From: Janibacter sp. HTCC2649
GTDB lineage: Bacteria > Actinomycetota > Actinomycetes > Actinomycetales > Dermatophilaceae
DNA: 64,000 nucleotides
Direction: 5' to 3'
Assembly: GCF_000152705.1 (NCBI RefSeq)
Contig: NZ_CH672413.1
Coordinates: forward strand, 3,228,139 to 3,292,138
Shown: piece after piece, positions 43,727 to 52,259 of the stretch
Layout: each line of letters begins with the position of its first letter
How positions within the stretch are numbered: position 1 is the first letter of the stretch
Translations under genes and position numbers: made by a program
Notes under the pieces: model-generated
Seen by the model: the letters and a program-made list of their open reading frames with translations, nothing else
Told to the model about the DNA's origin: nothing
The model's database searches: none

Positions 43727-43800
43727 CGACCCCGACGGGACTCGAACCCGCGACCTCCGCCGTGACAGGGCGGCGCGCTAACCAACTGCGCTACGGGGCC
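43727..43800 (-). tRNA. tRNA-Asp (anticodon GTC)
   Basis: Acceptor stem GGCCCCG/CGGGGTC (one G-T), D-arm TAGCGCAGTTGGTTAGCGC, anticodon loop CTGTCAC within GCCGCC/GGCGG, T-arm GCGGGTTCGAGTCCCGT. CCA is not encoded. It pairs closely with tRNA-Glu 43 bp upstream on the same strand. Confidence 0.97.
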
Positions 43801-43843
43801 TTGTTTGGAGCAAGACCTTTACTGCTTTTCCTACTTCACTGCG

Positions 43844-43916
43844 TATCCCCAACGGGATTCGAACCCGTGCTGCCGCCGTGAAAGGGCGGAGTCCTGGGCC
43901 GCTAGACGATGGGGAC
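43844..43916 (-). tRNA. tRNA-Glu (anticodon TTC)
   Basis: Acceptor GTCCCCA/TGGGGAT, D-arm CGTCTAGCGGCCCAGGAC, anticodon loop CTTTCAC within CCGCC/GGCGG, T-arm CACGGGTTCGAATCCCGT. CCA is not encoded. It is the first gene of a Glu-Asp tandem, probably transcribed together. Nothing else is seen in 43917-44061 except a 20-bp repeat ending at the GntR stop codon. Confidence 0.97.
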
Positions 43917-44061
43917 CCGTCGAGACGACAGACCCCACGTCGCGCAGCGCGCAGCGCTCGAGATCCGTCGTGGACTCGGAAAGCATAAGGGACGTTTGCG
44001 CTGCATCCAAAACGAGGTCCGTCGGGCTGCTGCCGACCATCCCGTATGCCGTTCGCTCACC

Positions 44062-44436
44062 TCACGCACGTGCCTCCCGGAGCGCTGCCCGGACGAGGTC
44101 GATGGCTGCGGAGTCGCTCAGTCCGGCCCGGGCCACGCTGAGGGCGTAGGCCGCCGCGCTGCGGTGCAGGGCCGTGTCCGTGGCGTGGCCGCCGGGGGCG
44201 ACGGTGGTGCCCGCGCGTCGGCCGGTGGTGACGAGACCTTCGGCCTCGAGCTCCTTGTAGGCGCGGGCGACGGTGTTGACGGCGATGCCGAGGTCGGCGG
44301 CGAGGGCGCGGACGGTGGGGAGTCGGTCGCCCTCGGCAAGCGCGCCGCGCGCGATGAGTCCGGCGAGCTGCGCGCGGACCTGCTCGAACGGCGGCTCGTG
44401 CGCCGTGACATCAACGGTGATGACGAGTTCGCTCAT
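44062..44436 (-). CDS. GntR-family regulator, YtrA subfamily
   Basis: A 124-residue repressor-type protein with winged-helix features: PPFEQVRAQLAGLIARGALAEGDRLPTVRALAADLGIAVNTVARAYKELEAEGLVTT, plus a short C-terminal helical tail, the size and layout of YtrA-type GntR regulators that usually control membrane transport operons. It overlaps the stop of the upstream membrane protein gene by four bases. Its likely binding site is the perfect 13-bp palindrome at 45345-45376. Confidence 0.92.
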   Translation of the reverse strand: MSELVITVDVTAHEPPFEQVRAQLAGLIARGALAEGDRLPTVRALAADLGIAVNTVARAYKELEAEGLVTTGRRAGTTVAPGGHATDTALHRSAAAYALSVARAGLSDSAAIDLVRAALREARA

Positions 44437-45335
44437 GGGGTCGTCCCTGCCTGCACCGTGTCGCCGTGACGCGTGTCCACACTGCTGCGACCCAGTGAGG
44501 CCAAGGTTTCACGAGAGCTGATGGATCCGCCCAGCGCGAAGAGCGCCGCGAGGATGAGTGCGACCGCCGGGACGTAGAGCCCGAAAGCCAGCCACTGGTA
44601 GGGATCCCACGGGGAGCGCGGGGCGAACTCGGAGGCAATGCGAAGCTTCTGCGTCGCCTCGTTCATCCTCGAGGCGATGTAGAAGAGGAAGATGGCGCCG
44701 CTCAGCGACATGGCGAAGGTCGTTGCACGCAGGACCCGTGATGCGTCACGGACCCTCAGGACGGTGTCCGTGGGTTCGTCCGTGCGCGGGCGGTCCTCGA
44801 TCTGACGAAGTGCCCACCACGTGAGGATGAGCAGGAAGGCGGCCGCCACGAGGAAGGGTCCGCCGCCCGACCAGCCCGGGTAGTCCGAGGCCGCGCCTGA
44901 CGCGCCAGCGTGGGTGCGCACCAGGGTCGTGCCAGTGGCGGTCAGTCCACCGAACACCACCGCAGCCAGGGCGATGGTCGACGCGACGATCGCAGCGAGG
45001 CGTTGCCGGGGGACGCGGGCCACGAAGAGGCGTCTCGGCGCGAGCGTCGCCTGCCGCACCGCACCGGGGCTGGGAGTCCTGCTCATGCTGGAGCCCAGTC
45101 CGGTGACGGCCAGCACGACGACCGACTGCCCGAGCAGTGCCATCGGTGCCTGGTACGGCATGGGGAGATTGCCGGAGACGTTCAGGGGGAGGGTGACCAC
45201 GACTCCGATCCACGACGCCTTCGCCGCCCGCCCGCCCCACACCGGCGAGCTGTAGGGCATGGCCAGGACGATCAGTGCAGCCACCGTGACGTGCATCGTC
45301 AGGTACCACAGCGTGACGAAGAGCTCTGCCTGCAT
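44433..45335 (-). CDS. Polytopic membrane protein regulated with GntR gene
   Basis: A 300-residue protein with seven or eight hydrophobic helices: TLWYLTMHVTVAALIVLAMPYSSPVWGG, LPMPYQAPMALLGQSVVVLAVTGLG, RLAAIVASTIALAAVVFGGLTATGT and ATTFAMSLSGAIFLFYIASRMN. I do not recognise a family; no ATPase gene is adjacent, unlike usual YtrA operons. It is first in the operon, directly behind the palindromic operator, with the GntR gene second. Confidence 0.75.
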   Translation of the reverse strand: MQAELFVTLWYLTMHVTVAALIVLAMPYSSPVWGGRAAKASWIGVVVTLPLNVSGNLPMPYQAPMALLGQSVVVLAVTGLGSSMSRTPSPGAVRQATLAPRRLFVARVPRQRLAAIVASTIALAAVVFGGLTATGTTLVRTHAGASGAASDYPGWSGGGPFLVAAAFLLILTWWALRQIEDRPRTDEPTDTVLRVRDASRVLRATTFAMSLSGAIFLFYIASRMNEATQKLRIASEFAPRSPWDPYQWLAFGLYVPAVALILAALFALGGSISSRETLASLGRSSVDTRHGDTVQAGTTP

Positions 45336-45344
45336 GGGATCCCC

Positions 45345-45376
45345 TATGTCTCAATGAATTAAGTCATTGAGACATA
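45345..45376. promoter_or_regulatory. Perfect palindromic operator upstream of the GntR-controlled operon
   Basis: TATGTCTCAATGA and TCATTGAGACATA form a 13-bp perfect inverted repeat around ATTAAG, within an AT-rich patch that also holds the probable promoter. It lies ten bases upstream of the membrane protein start. GntR-type dimers bind such sites; self-repression is expected. Confidence 0.8.
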
Positions 45377-45396
45377 ACTCCTCGGGTCGTGTCAAG

Positions 45397-45442
45397 GGTG
45401 TGCTGCAGGGCGCGCGCCCTGTCGCGCACCCTGCAGCACACC
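45397..45442 (-). terminator. Hairpin terminator after the ECF anti-sigma-like gene
   Basis: A stem of 14 + 5 bp with one C-A mismatch (45397-45416 with 45423-45442), 14 bp past the stop of the 45457 gene on the minus strand. It separates this operon from the GntR operon. Confidence 0.75.
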
Positions 45443-45456
45443 ACTCGTGGCTCGGG

Positions 45457-46347
45457 TCAGGACGCTGGGGCGGTCTCCGTGTGGATCTCGCCGCTGCCTC
45501 CGGGTACCGATGGTGCGACGTCTCGGGCCACCGTGCCGTCGGCGTAGGTCACGTCGTAGGTGATCGTGACGTCCGGACCGCCCTCACCGGAACCACCGAC
45601 CGAGTTCGCGAAGGCCTTGCCCGGCCACCACGCGGCATACGTGCCGTCCTTGATCGAGACGACCACGTCGTGACCGTCGGCGTGCAGCGTGAGCCCCGCG
45701 ACGTCGGGCCCGACTTCTCCCTCGGTGAATGCCGCTGGCTCGCCTCCGCCGAACTGCGAGACACCACCCTGGGTGAACTGTCGCCCGGTCGGTGCGGGCA
45801 GCCCGCCGCCACCCGTTGCCATCACCTGGAGGTCGGAGACGTCCTTCGACCCAGCGGGCAGCTCGGCGAGGCAGTAGACCGAGGCGACGAGACGGTCCGG
45901 CGTCCGCTTCGAGAGCAGCATCGACACGAAGTCCCCGCGTCGTTCGGCGAGCTGGACGGAGAGGTCCTTCGTCGCCATGGAGCCGTCTCCGATGGAGGAG
46001 CCCTGCTTGTCGAGACAGGCCTCCCGGAGGGCCGCGGACTCGGCCGCGGTGACGGTGTCGGGCCGTGCGGTCCACGACGCGTACGACGGTGCGGCGTTGA
46101 GCGTCGGAAGGACGACCGCGCCAGTGACGGCAGCGGCGGCCAACGCTCCGAGCGCTGCCCATCGACGGACGTGGCGGCGGCGGGCAAGGGATGCCAACGG
46201 GGTCACGGATGGGCCGGTGACGCCCGGTGTGCCGAGGATCGATTCGAGGGTTACCTCCCGGCGAGTGGTCTCGCCAGTGACGTCGAATCCCGCGTCGAGA
46301 GAACGCAGTTCAGCATCGGTGTGCGGGTCGAGGACGTGGATGTTCAC
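45457..46347 (-). CDS. Single-pass membrane protein, putative partner of the ECF sigma factor
   Basis: A 296-residue protein with one transmembrane helix (RRWAALGALAAAAVTGAVVLPTL) after a 60-residue cytoplasmic part, then an extracytoplasmic domain (LQVMATGGGGLP, GLTLHADGHDVVVSIKDGTYAAWWPGKAF). It lacks the HxxxCxxC zinc motif of classical anti-sigma factors. The four-base overlap with the sigma factor gene, plus topology, suggests an anti-sigma or CU044-type protein. The function is inferred from context. Confidence 0.7.
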   Translation of the reverse strand: MNIHVLDPHTDAELRSLDAGFDVTGETTRREVTLESILGTPGVTGPSVTPLASLARRRHVRRWAALGALAAAAVTGAVVLPTLNAAPSYASWTARPDTVTAAESAALREACLDKQGSSIGDGSMATKDLSVQLAERRGDFVSMLLSKRTPDRLVASVYCLAELPAGSKDVSDLQVMATGGGGLPAPTGRQFTQGGVSQFGGGEPAAFTEGEVGPDVAGLTLHADGHDVVVSIKDGTYAAWWPGKAFANSVGGSGEGGPDVTITYDVTYADGTVARDVAPSVPGGSGEIHTETAPAS

Positions 46348-46898
46348 GAGTTCTCCTTGAGGAGCGCGGGTGCGGGCCGTGCCGGCACCGGGGTGTCAGT
46401 GGGGTCGAGGTGCCGGCGCAGTGCGCGTCGCGCTCGAGAGAGCCGGAGCCGGTAGGCCGCGGCAGTCGTGCCGAGGACTCGCGCCGCCGCAGGAGAGGGC
46501 AGGTCCTCCCAGATGGCGAGGGCGAGCACCTCCTGCTCGGCATCGGTGAGTCGTTGCCAAGCGGTCGCGAGATCGACCCGGCGGGCGATGTGGTCGGTGT
46601 CCAGATGCGCATGGCTCGGTCCGGCGTCTCCGATGCGCACAGCGAGGGCTCCCTGCCGCCCTGCTGCCCGAGCCGAGTTGAGGAGGCAGTTGCGCGCCAC
46701 GGCATACAGCCACGGCAGAGCCTCACCCACGCGGGTCGGGACGTCGTCGAGTCGGCGCCAGGCCACCAGAAACGCCTCTGCCACAACGTCTTCGGCGCTG
46801 GCAGGGCTGCTTCGTCGGGCCACGAACCGCAACACGTGGTCGTAGTGGTCGGCGTAGAGGGCACGGAACCGCTGCTCTCTCGCTGCTGGAGTGTCCAT
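46344..46898 (-). CDS. ECF-subfamily RNA polymerase sigma factor
   Basis: A 184-residue sigma factor with region 2 (REQRFRALYADHYDHVLRFVARRSSPASAEDVVAEAFLVAWRRL) and WLYAVARNCLLNSAR, and region 4 (LTDAEQEVLALAIWEDLPSPAAARVLGTTAAAYRLRLSRARRALRR). Its recognition helix differs clearly from SigK of the same window, so it should read other promoters. It overlaps the membrane protein gene downstream and lies 33 bp after the PHP gene. Confidence 0.92.
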   Translation of the reverse strand: MDTPAAREQRFRALYADHYDHVLRFVARRSSPASAEDVVAEAFLVAWRRLDDVPTRVGEALPWLYAVARNCLLNSARAAGRQGALAVRIGDAGPSHAHLDTDHIARRVDLATAWQRLTDAEQEVLALAIWEDLPSPAAARVLGTTAAAYRLRLSRARRALRRHLDPTDTPVPARPAPALLKENS

Positions 46899-46931
46899 GT
46901 CCCGTCTATGTCCGGATGACCGGTGGTTGTG

Positions 46932-47984
46932 TCAGACGGGGTTGGCCCAGGCGTGCAGGGTCTCGGCGTCCCAGGTCGTGATGATGCGGTCCCACGGCAC
47001 GCCGAGCTGCTCGGCGCGCTCGCAGCCATAGGCCTTCATGTCGAGCTGCCCCGGTGCGTGAGCATCGGAGTCGATCGAGAACAGGCAGCCGATCTCGAGG
47101 GCGAGCTCGATGAGCTCGTCGGGCGGGTCGCACCGCTCGGGGCGACTGTTGATCTCGACCGCGGTGTTGCCCTCGAGGCAGGCTTCGAAGACGGCGCGAG
47201 CATCGAAGTCCGACTCCGGCCGAGTCCCGCGGGACCCCTCGACGAGCCGCCCGGTGCAGTGCCCCAGCACGTTGACCCGCGGGTTCAGGACGGCGTTGAC
47301 CATCCGCTTGGTCATCGGGTCGGAGTTCATCTTGAGCTTGCTGTGCACCGATGCCGTGACGAAGTCGAGCTTGCCGAGCATCGCGTCGGTCTGGTCGAGC
47401 GAACCGTCGTCGAGGATGTCGACCTCGATCCCCTTGAAGAGCCGGAACGCCTGTCCCACACCGCGATTGATCGCGTCGACGATGGCGATCTGCTTCGTCA
47501 GCCGCTCGGCGGTGAGCCCGTTGGCGACGCGCAGCTGCGGGGAGTGGTCGGTGAGGACCATCCACTCGTGACCGAGCTCGATGCCGGTGAGCACCATCTC
47601 GTCGATGGGCGAACCGCCGTCCGACCAGTCGGAGTGGAGGTGGCAGTCGCCGCGCAACGCGGCATACAGGTCCGCACCTCCGCTCACGAGCGGACCGCCG
47701 CTCTGCGTCTGCAACGACGCAAGGTATGCCGGCAGCTCACCCTGCGCTGCCTCCTCGACGACCGCTGAGGTGGACTTTCCGATACCGGGGATCTCCTGGA
47801 GGGTGCCGGCCTCGACGTGCTGGTCGAGCTCGTCGTCGCCGATCTCCTTGAGTGCCTTGACGGCATTGCGGAAGGCCTCGACCCGATAGGTCCCGGCCCG
47901 CGTGCGCTCGAGGAGGAAGGCGATGCGTCGCAACGCCTCGGTGGGTTCGACCGGGGCCTCGAGCGGGGTGAGCAGCGCAACCAT
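46932..47984 (-). CDS. PolX-like helix-hairpin-helix plus PHP-domain phosphoesterase
   Basis: A 350-residue protein. The N-terminal part (about 100 residues) has the HhH-like features of family X polymerases, including YRVEAFRNAVKALKEIGDDE and LQEIPGIGKSTSAVVEE. It lacks the polymerase palm and continues directly to a PHP domain with metal ligands in GDCHLHSDWSDGG, VLTDHSPQL, FKGIEVDIL, ASVHSKL, LGHCTGRL, EINSRPER and SIDSDAHAP. It is probably a DNA-repair or nucleotide phosphoesterase. ATG 47984 is divergent from the PEP-mutase gene. Confidence 0.9.
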   Translation of the reverse strand: MVALLTPLEAPVEPTEALRRIAFLLERTRAGTYRVEAFRNAVKALKEIGDDELDQHVEAGTLQEIPGIGKSTSAVVEEAAQGELPAYLASLQTQSGGPLVSGGADLYAALRGDCHLHSDWSDGGSPIDEMVLTGIELGHEWMVLTDHSPQLRVANGLTAERLTKQIAIVDAINRGVGQAFRLFKGIEVDILDDGSLDQTDAMLGKLDFVTASVHSKLKMNSDPMTKRMVNAVLNPRVNVLGHCTGRLVEGSRGTRPESDFDARAVFEACLEGNTAVEINSRPERCDPPDELIELALEIGCLFSIDSDAHAPGQLDMKAYGCERAEQLGVPWDRIITTWDAETLHAWANPV

Positions 47985-48036
47985 GCACCCATCATTGCCG
48001 AGGGGGAGTGTCGGTGGTGGCGGGCAGGATGCAGGC

Positions 48037-48738
48037 ATGACCTTCGCAGAGCTCCACGAGAGCGACCTCTTCGTCATGCCCAACGCCTTCGACGCCGGCT
48101 CGGCCAAGCGGCTCGAGGAGGCGGGCTTCCCCGCGCTCGCGACGACGAGCCACGGCCACGCAGCGACCCTGGGCAAGTCCGACCTCGAGGTGACCCGTGA
48201 CGAGCTCGTCGCGCACGTCGCCCTGCTCACGAGCGTCATCACGGTGCCGCTCAACATCGACTCGGCCGACTGCTTCCCGCGTGAAGAGGGTGGAGTTGCC
48301 CGGACCGTCGAGCTCCTCGCCCAGGCGGGGGCGAGCGGGTTGTCGATCGAGGACTACGACCCCACGAGGTCGGCGATCGTGCCGTTCGATGAGGCCGTCG
48401 AGCGGGTGGCGACGGTCGTCCGGACCGCCCACCAGCACGGCATCGTCGTGACCGCTCGCTGCGAGAGCGTCCTCTATGGCCTGGGGGAGGATCACCTGGC
48501 GCGCCTCGCGGCCTACCGGGACGCAGGGGCTGACGTGCTCTTCGCGCCCCTCGTCAATGACGAGGACGGCATCGCGGCGATCGTCGCCCTGGGCCGCCCG
48601 GTCAACGTGCTCGCCGCCGGAGATCACCCGACCGTCGAGCGGCTGCGTGAACTCGGAGTCCGGCGCGTCTCGACCGGTGGCGCCCTGGCTGGCATCGCCT
48701 ACGACGCGGCCGTCGCTGCCGCCAAGGCCCTCGCCTGA
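48037..48738 (+). CDS. Isocitrate lyase / PEP mutase family protein
   Basis: A 233-residue TIM-barrel protein. LHESDLFVMPNAFDAGSAKRLEEAGFPALATTSHG, NIDSADCFPREEGG, GLSIEDYDPTRSAI and VVTARCESVLYG are the family core; it looks like oxaloacetate-decarboxylase/carboxyvinyl-carboxyphosphonate-type members rather than true isocitrate lyase, since the KKCGH loop is absent. The reaction is probably C-C or C-P bond cleavage. Divergent from the PHP gene across 52 bp. Confidence 0.85.
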   Translation: MTFAELHESDLFVMPNAFDAGSAKRLEEAGFPALATTSHGHAATLGKSDLEVTRDELVAHVALLTSVITVPLNIDSADCFPREEGGVARTVELLAQAGASGLSIEDYDPTRSAIVPFDEAVERVATVVRTAHQHGIVVTARCESVLYGLGEDHLARLAAYRDAGADVLFAPLVNDEDGIAAIVALGRPVNVLAAGDHPTVERLRELGVRRVSTGGALAGIAYDAAVAAAKALA

Positions 48739-48789
48739 GGCCACGCTTTCCAGGCCCGAAGTCGGTCCGGTGCGGCTAACGTCGGCGGC

Positions 48790-50100
48790 ATGGTGGATCC
48801 AGGGCCGGGACGTACTCGTCAGAGCGCCATCTATCGACGCGGCACTCTGGGGCAGCCACCGCGCGTTCCGACCGACCCCGACGAGCTCGAGGCACGCGCC
48901 CGCAAGGAGATGAGCGCCCAGGCGTGGGCCTACGTCAGCGGTGGGGCTGGTGCGGGCGCGACGGTTCGGGCCAACCGTGCCGCCTTCGACCGCTGGCAGA
49001 TCGTGCCGCGCATGCTTCACGGCAACACCACCCGCGACCTGCGCACCGAGATCCTCGGCACGCCCCTCGCGGCTCCCGTGATGCTCGCGCCCGTCGGGGC
49101 CGCCGAGCTCGTGGCCCCGGACTCCGACCTCGACATCGCCCGTGGTGCAGCGGCGGCTGGCACGCCCTACATCTTCTCGACCCAGGGCTGCTCACCCATG
49201 GAGGAGACGGCGAAGGCGATGGGCGACGTGCCGTGGTGGTACCAGCTCTACTGGTCCGTCGACGAGGGCCTGGTCGACTCCCTCATCGGACGCGCGGAGT
49301 CCGCCGGCGCCAGGGCGCTCGTCGTCACCCTCGACACGACGATGCTCGGCTGGCGCACCCAGGACCTCGACCTCGGGTCGCTGCCCTTCAGCCAGGGCAT
49401 CGGCATCGCGCAGTACACCTCCGACCCGCGCTTCATGGAGATCGTGCGGGAGCGTGTGGCCGCTGCCGATGACGCGCCCTCGCCGCTCGCCGGGACCAAG
49501 GGGGCGGAGAAGCTCATCGCTGCGGCCAGCGGCGCCAGGACCTTGCTCAACCAGTCGCGACGACACCCCGGCGGCACCCGCGACAACCTGCGTTCGGCGT
49601 TGCCGCGTGCCGCCGTGGAGACCTTCCTCGACATCTACTCGAACCCGGGGTTGTCGTGGGCCCACATCGAAACTCTGCGCGAGCGGACGCGAATCCCGGT
49701 GTTGCTCAAGGGGATCCTGCACCCCGACGACGCTCAGCGCGCCGTGGATCTGGGCATCGACGGGATCATCGTGTCGAACCACGGCGGGCGTCAGGTCGAC
49801 CGATCGATCGCCTCACTCGATGCCCTCGTCGGCATCCGCGAACGCATCGGGCGCGACCCTGTGGTTCTCCTCGACTCAGGAGTCCGCACCGGCGCTGACG
49901 TCATGATCGCCCTGGCACTCGGGGCCGATGCCGCGCTCATCGGCCGACCGCACATCTACGGCCTGGCCCTCGACGGAGCCGACGGAGTGCGCGACGTCAT
50001 CGACAACCTCATCGCAGAACTCGACCTGACCATGGGCCTCACCGGCGCGGCGACCATCGCCGACATCACCCGCGAGGCCTTCCTCACCACCACCCCCTGA
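48790..50100 (+). CDS. FMN-dependent alpha-hydroxy-acid oxidase (lactate 2-monooxygenase type)
   Basis: A 436-residue flavoenzyme. WAYVSGGAGAGATVRANRAAFDRWQIVPRML, APVGAAELVAPDSDLDIARGAAAAGTPYIFST, KGILHPDDAQRAVDLGIDGIIVSNHGGRQVD (catalytic His and Arg) and LDSGVRTGADVMIALALGADAALIGRP define the family. The middle segment length fits lactate 2-monooxygenase or lactate dehydrogenase of actinobacteria. GCTAACGT just upstream may be the -10 box. Confidence 0.9.
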   Translation: MVDPGPGRTRQSAIYRRGTLGQPPRVPTDPDELEARARKEMSAQAWAYVSGGAGAGATVRANRAAFDRWQIVPRMLHGNTTRDLRTEILGTPLAAPVMLAPVGAAELVAPDSDLDIARGAAAAGTPYIFSTQGCSPMEETAKAMGDVPWWYQLYWSVDEGLVDSLIGRAESAGARALVVTLDTTMLGWRTQDLDLGSLPFSQGIGIAQYTSDPRFMEIVRERVAAADDAPSPLAGTKGAEKLIAAASGARTLLNQSRRHPGGTRDNLRSALPRAAVETFLDIYSNPGLSWAHIETLRERTRIPVLLKGILHPDDAQRAVDLGIDGIIVSNHGGRQVDRSIASLDALVGIRERIGRDPVVLLDSGVRTGADVMIALALGADAALIGRPHIYGLALDGADGVRDVIDNLIAELDLTMGLTGAATIADITREAFLTTTP

Positions 50101-50101
50101 T

Positions 50102-50155
50102 CCTGACCCAGACCCAGCGCAACACGTCGGGGGGTTTGGGATGGGGTGGGTCAGG
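50102..50155. terminator. Convergent terminator stem
   Basis: CCTGACCCA (50102-50110) pairs with TGGGTCAGG (50147-50155), enclosing a G-rich loop. It lies right at the ends of two convergent genes and overlaps the last codons of the minus-strand one. Confidence 0.5.
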
Positions 50156-51359
50156 TGGTGGGGCTCAGGTCGGTGAGGGCCGTCAGCAGGCGGTCGATGT
50201 CGTTGCTGTCGGTGTAGGGCGCGAGTCCGACCCGGACCCCGCCGTCGTCGCCCAGCCCCAGGTGCCGTGAAGCCTCGATCGCATAGAAGTGCCCGGCCGG
50301 CGCGTTGACGCCGCTCTCGGCGAGAGCCCGGCGCACCTCCTGGGGTGACCTCCCCTCCACCGTGAAAAGAAGGGTCGGCGTGCGCTTGCGAGCATTCGAG
50401 AAAAGCCGCACACCCGGCATACCCAGCAGTCCGGCTTCGAGCCGGTCGAGGAGTCGGTGCTCGTGCTCCTGCAGCGCGTCGAAGCTCGCGAGGATGCGTT
50501 CGCGACGCGTCCCCGTGGCGGACGGGTCCAGACCGGCGAGCACGTCGACTGCGGCCGTGACGCCGGCCAACAGCTCATAGGGGAGGGTCCCGAGCTCGAA
50601 CCGCTCGGGCACTGCATCACTCGACGGCAACAGCTTGTCCATCTTCAGTGTCTCGAGCAGCGCCGGCGAGGCGGCCACGACACCGAGGTGCGGGCCGAGG
50701 AACTTGTAGGGCGAGCAGGTCCAGAAGTCCACGCCCAGCGCGTCGAGGTCGACCGAGGCGTGCGCCGTCGCGTGCACCCCGTCGACCCAGTGGAGCGCGC
50801 CGACCTCGTGGACGGCTCGGGCGATCTTGCACACCGGCGGCTTGGTTCCGATGAGGTTGGATGCGGCACTGGTCGCCACGAGACGCGTGCGATCGGTCAG
50901 GAGTGACGTCACGGCTTCGGAGTGCAGCTCACCCGTGTCGGGCTCGAAGTCCGCCCACTTCACCACTGCACCCACCGACTCCGCGGCCTGGACCCACGGG
51001 CGGATGTTGGAGTCGTGGTCGAGGCGCGTGACGATGACTTCGTCGCCGGGCTCCCAGGTGCGGGCCAGGGCCCGCGACAGGTCATAGGTCAGGGCCGTCG
51101 CACTGCGCCCGAACACGACACCACGCGGGTCCGCCCCGAGCAGATCAGCCATCGCGGCGCGCGCCGCCACCACGACGCCCTCGGCTCGTCGCTCGCTCGC
51201 CGTGACCTCGCCACGGTTGGAGATCGCGGACACCAACGTGTCGCGCACGGCCTCGGCGACAGGGGTCGGCGTCTGGGATCCGCCGGGCCCGTCGAAGTGG
51301 GCCGCGCCCTCGAGCAGGGCGGGGAAGAGTGAACGGACCGCTGCGACGTCGTAGGTCAT
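50151..51359 (-). CDS. Cysteine-desulfurase-like PLP enzyme
   Basis: A 402-residue class V aminotransferase-fold protein: AAHFDGPGGSQTPTPVAEAVRDTLV, VIVTRLDHDSNIRPWVQAAESVGA, HWVDGVHATAHASVDLDALGVDFWTCSPYKFLGPHLGV with the PLP lysine. It matches the 'cysteine desulfurase-like' family that is separate from SufS and IscS. No Suf or Isc genes are adjacent, so a dedicated sulfur donor or another lyase role is possible. ATG 51359 chosen. Confidence 0.87.
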   Translation of the reverse strand: MTYDVAAVRSLFPALLEGAAHFDGPGGSQTPTPVAEAVRDTLVSAISNRGEVTASERRAEGVVVAARAAMADLLGADPRGVVFGRSATALTYDLSRALARTWEPGDEVIVTRLDHDSNIRPWVQAAESVGAVVKWADFEPDTGELHSEAVTSLLTDRTRLVATSAASNLIGTKPPVCKIARAVHEVGALHWVDGVHATAHASVDLDALGVDFWTCSPYKFLGPHLGVVAASPALLETLKMDKLLPSSDAVPERFELGTLPYELLAGVTAAVDVLAGLDPSATGTRRERILASFDALQEHEHRLLDRLEAGLLGMPGVRLFSNARKRTPTLLFTVEGRSPQEVRRALAESGVNAPAGHFYAIEASRHLGLGDDGGVRVGLAPYTDSNDIDRLLTALTDLSPTT

Positions 51360-51387
51360 GACGTCAACGTACAGAGCGTCGCGACGA

Positions 51388-52149
51388 TCAGGCGCAGGCC
51401 GGGGCCTTCGCGACCGTGGCGGCGGCCGCGGCATAGGCGGGCACGCTCTTCTGCGCGTAGTTCACTGCCCTGACCCACATCGTGAAGTAGGCGCCCTCAT
51501 CGGTGTGGGCCTTCTTGTCCATCATGCGCAAGTGGGCGGACCACTCGTCCTGGACCCTGGTGCCTGTGGTCCGGACGGCGCCGAGGGCCTTGAGTCGCGT
51601 GGCGCAGGCGGTGATCGCGGCATCCTTCGGCGCGGTCTTGGCCGCGTTGCTGCAGGCAGCACCCGTCGCCATGAACGTCTTGGTCGTGGCCGCCATGGCC
51701 TTCTCGTCCGCGAGGCCGAACGCCTTCGACGCGGCATACTGCGCCTTCGTCTGGGCGAGGGTGTATTGGCCCGCCTTCTTCTCGAGGTAGGCGTCGGTGT
51801 GCGCCTTCCAGTGCGTGGCGGAGTTCTTGGCTGCGGCGGCGATGCCCTCGGCAGCGCTGACCTGGGCGACACAGGCTGCCTTCGCCTCGGCCACCGCTGC
51901 GGCCGGGTCGGGTGCGCTCGGCGACGGCGAGGCCGACGTGGTGGACGACGGCGTGGAGGCCGAGGTCGGCGACGCAGTAGTGCTCACGCTCGCCGAGGTG
52001 GTCGGGCCAGCAGTGGCCGAGCCCGGGTCGTCCTTGAGGATCGAGCCCATCGCCAAGGTGCCACCACCGGCGACGAGGACGACGCCTGCGACCACGACGG
52101 CGGTCACCAGACTGGCGTTTGTTCCTGAGTGTCTCCCCACCTGCCTCAT
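51388..52149 (-). CDS. Secreted or membrane-anchored Ala/Lys-rich protein
   Basis: A 253-residue protein with an N-terminal hydrophobic helix (ASLVTAVVVAGVVLVAGGGTLAMG), a 45-residue Ser/Thr/Pro-rich linker, and an all-helical Ala-rich domain containing four cysteines (KAACVAQ, GAACSNA, TACATR, APACA). It probably stays anchored outside the membrane. No family recognised. ATG 52149 is the start next to the hydrophobic segment. Confidence 0.7.
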   Translation of the reverse strand: MRQVGRHSGTNASLVTAVVVAGVVLVAGGGTLAMGSILKDDPGSATAGPTTSASVSTTASPTSASTPSSTTSASPSPSAPDPAAAVAEAKAACVAQVSAAEGIAAAAKNSATHWKAHTDAYLEKKAGQYTLAQTKAQYAASKAFGLADEKAMAATTKTFMATGAACSNAAKTAPKDAAITACATRLKALGAVRTTGTRVQDEWSAHLRMMDKKAHTDEGAYFTMWVRAVNYAQKSVPAYAAAAATVAKAPACA

Positions 52150-52259
52150 GGTTCCAGCCGTTCGTTCGGCGGGAAGGTGAATGGCCCATTTGGTGTCCGT
52201 GATCTCGCAAATAGTCCGTTTGGGGCACGTCACACCCCCCTATGGCCTTGTATGTGGCC

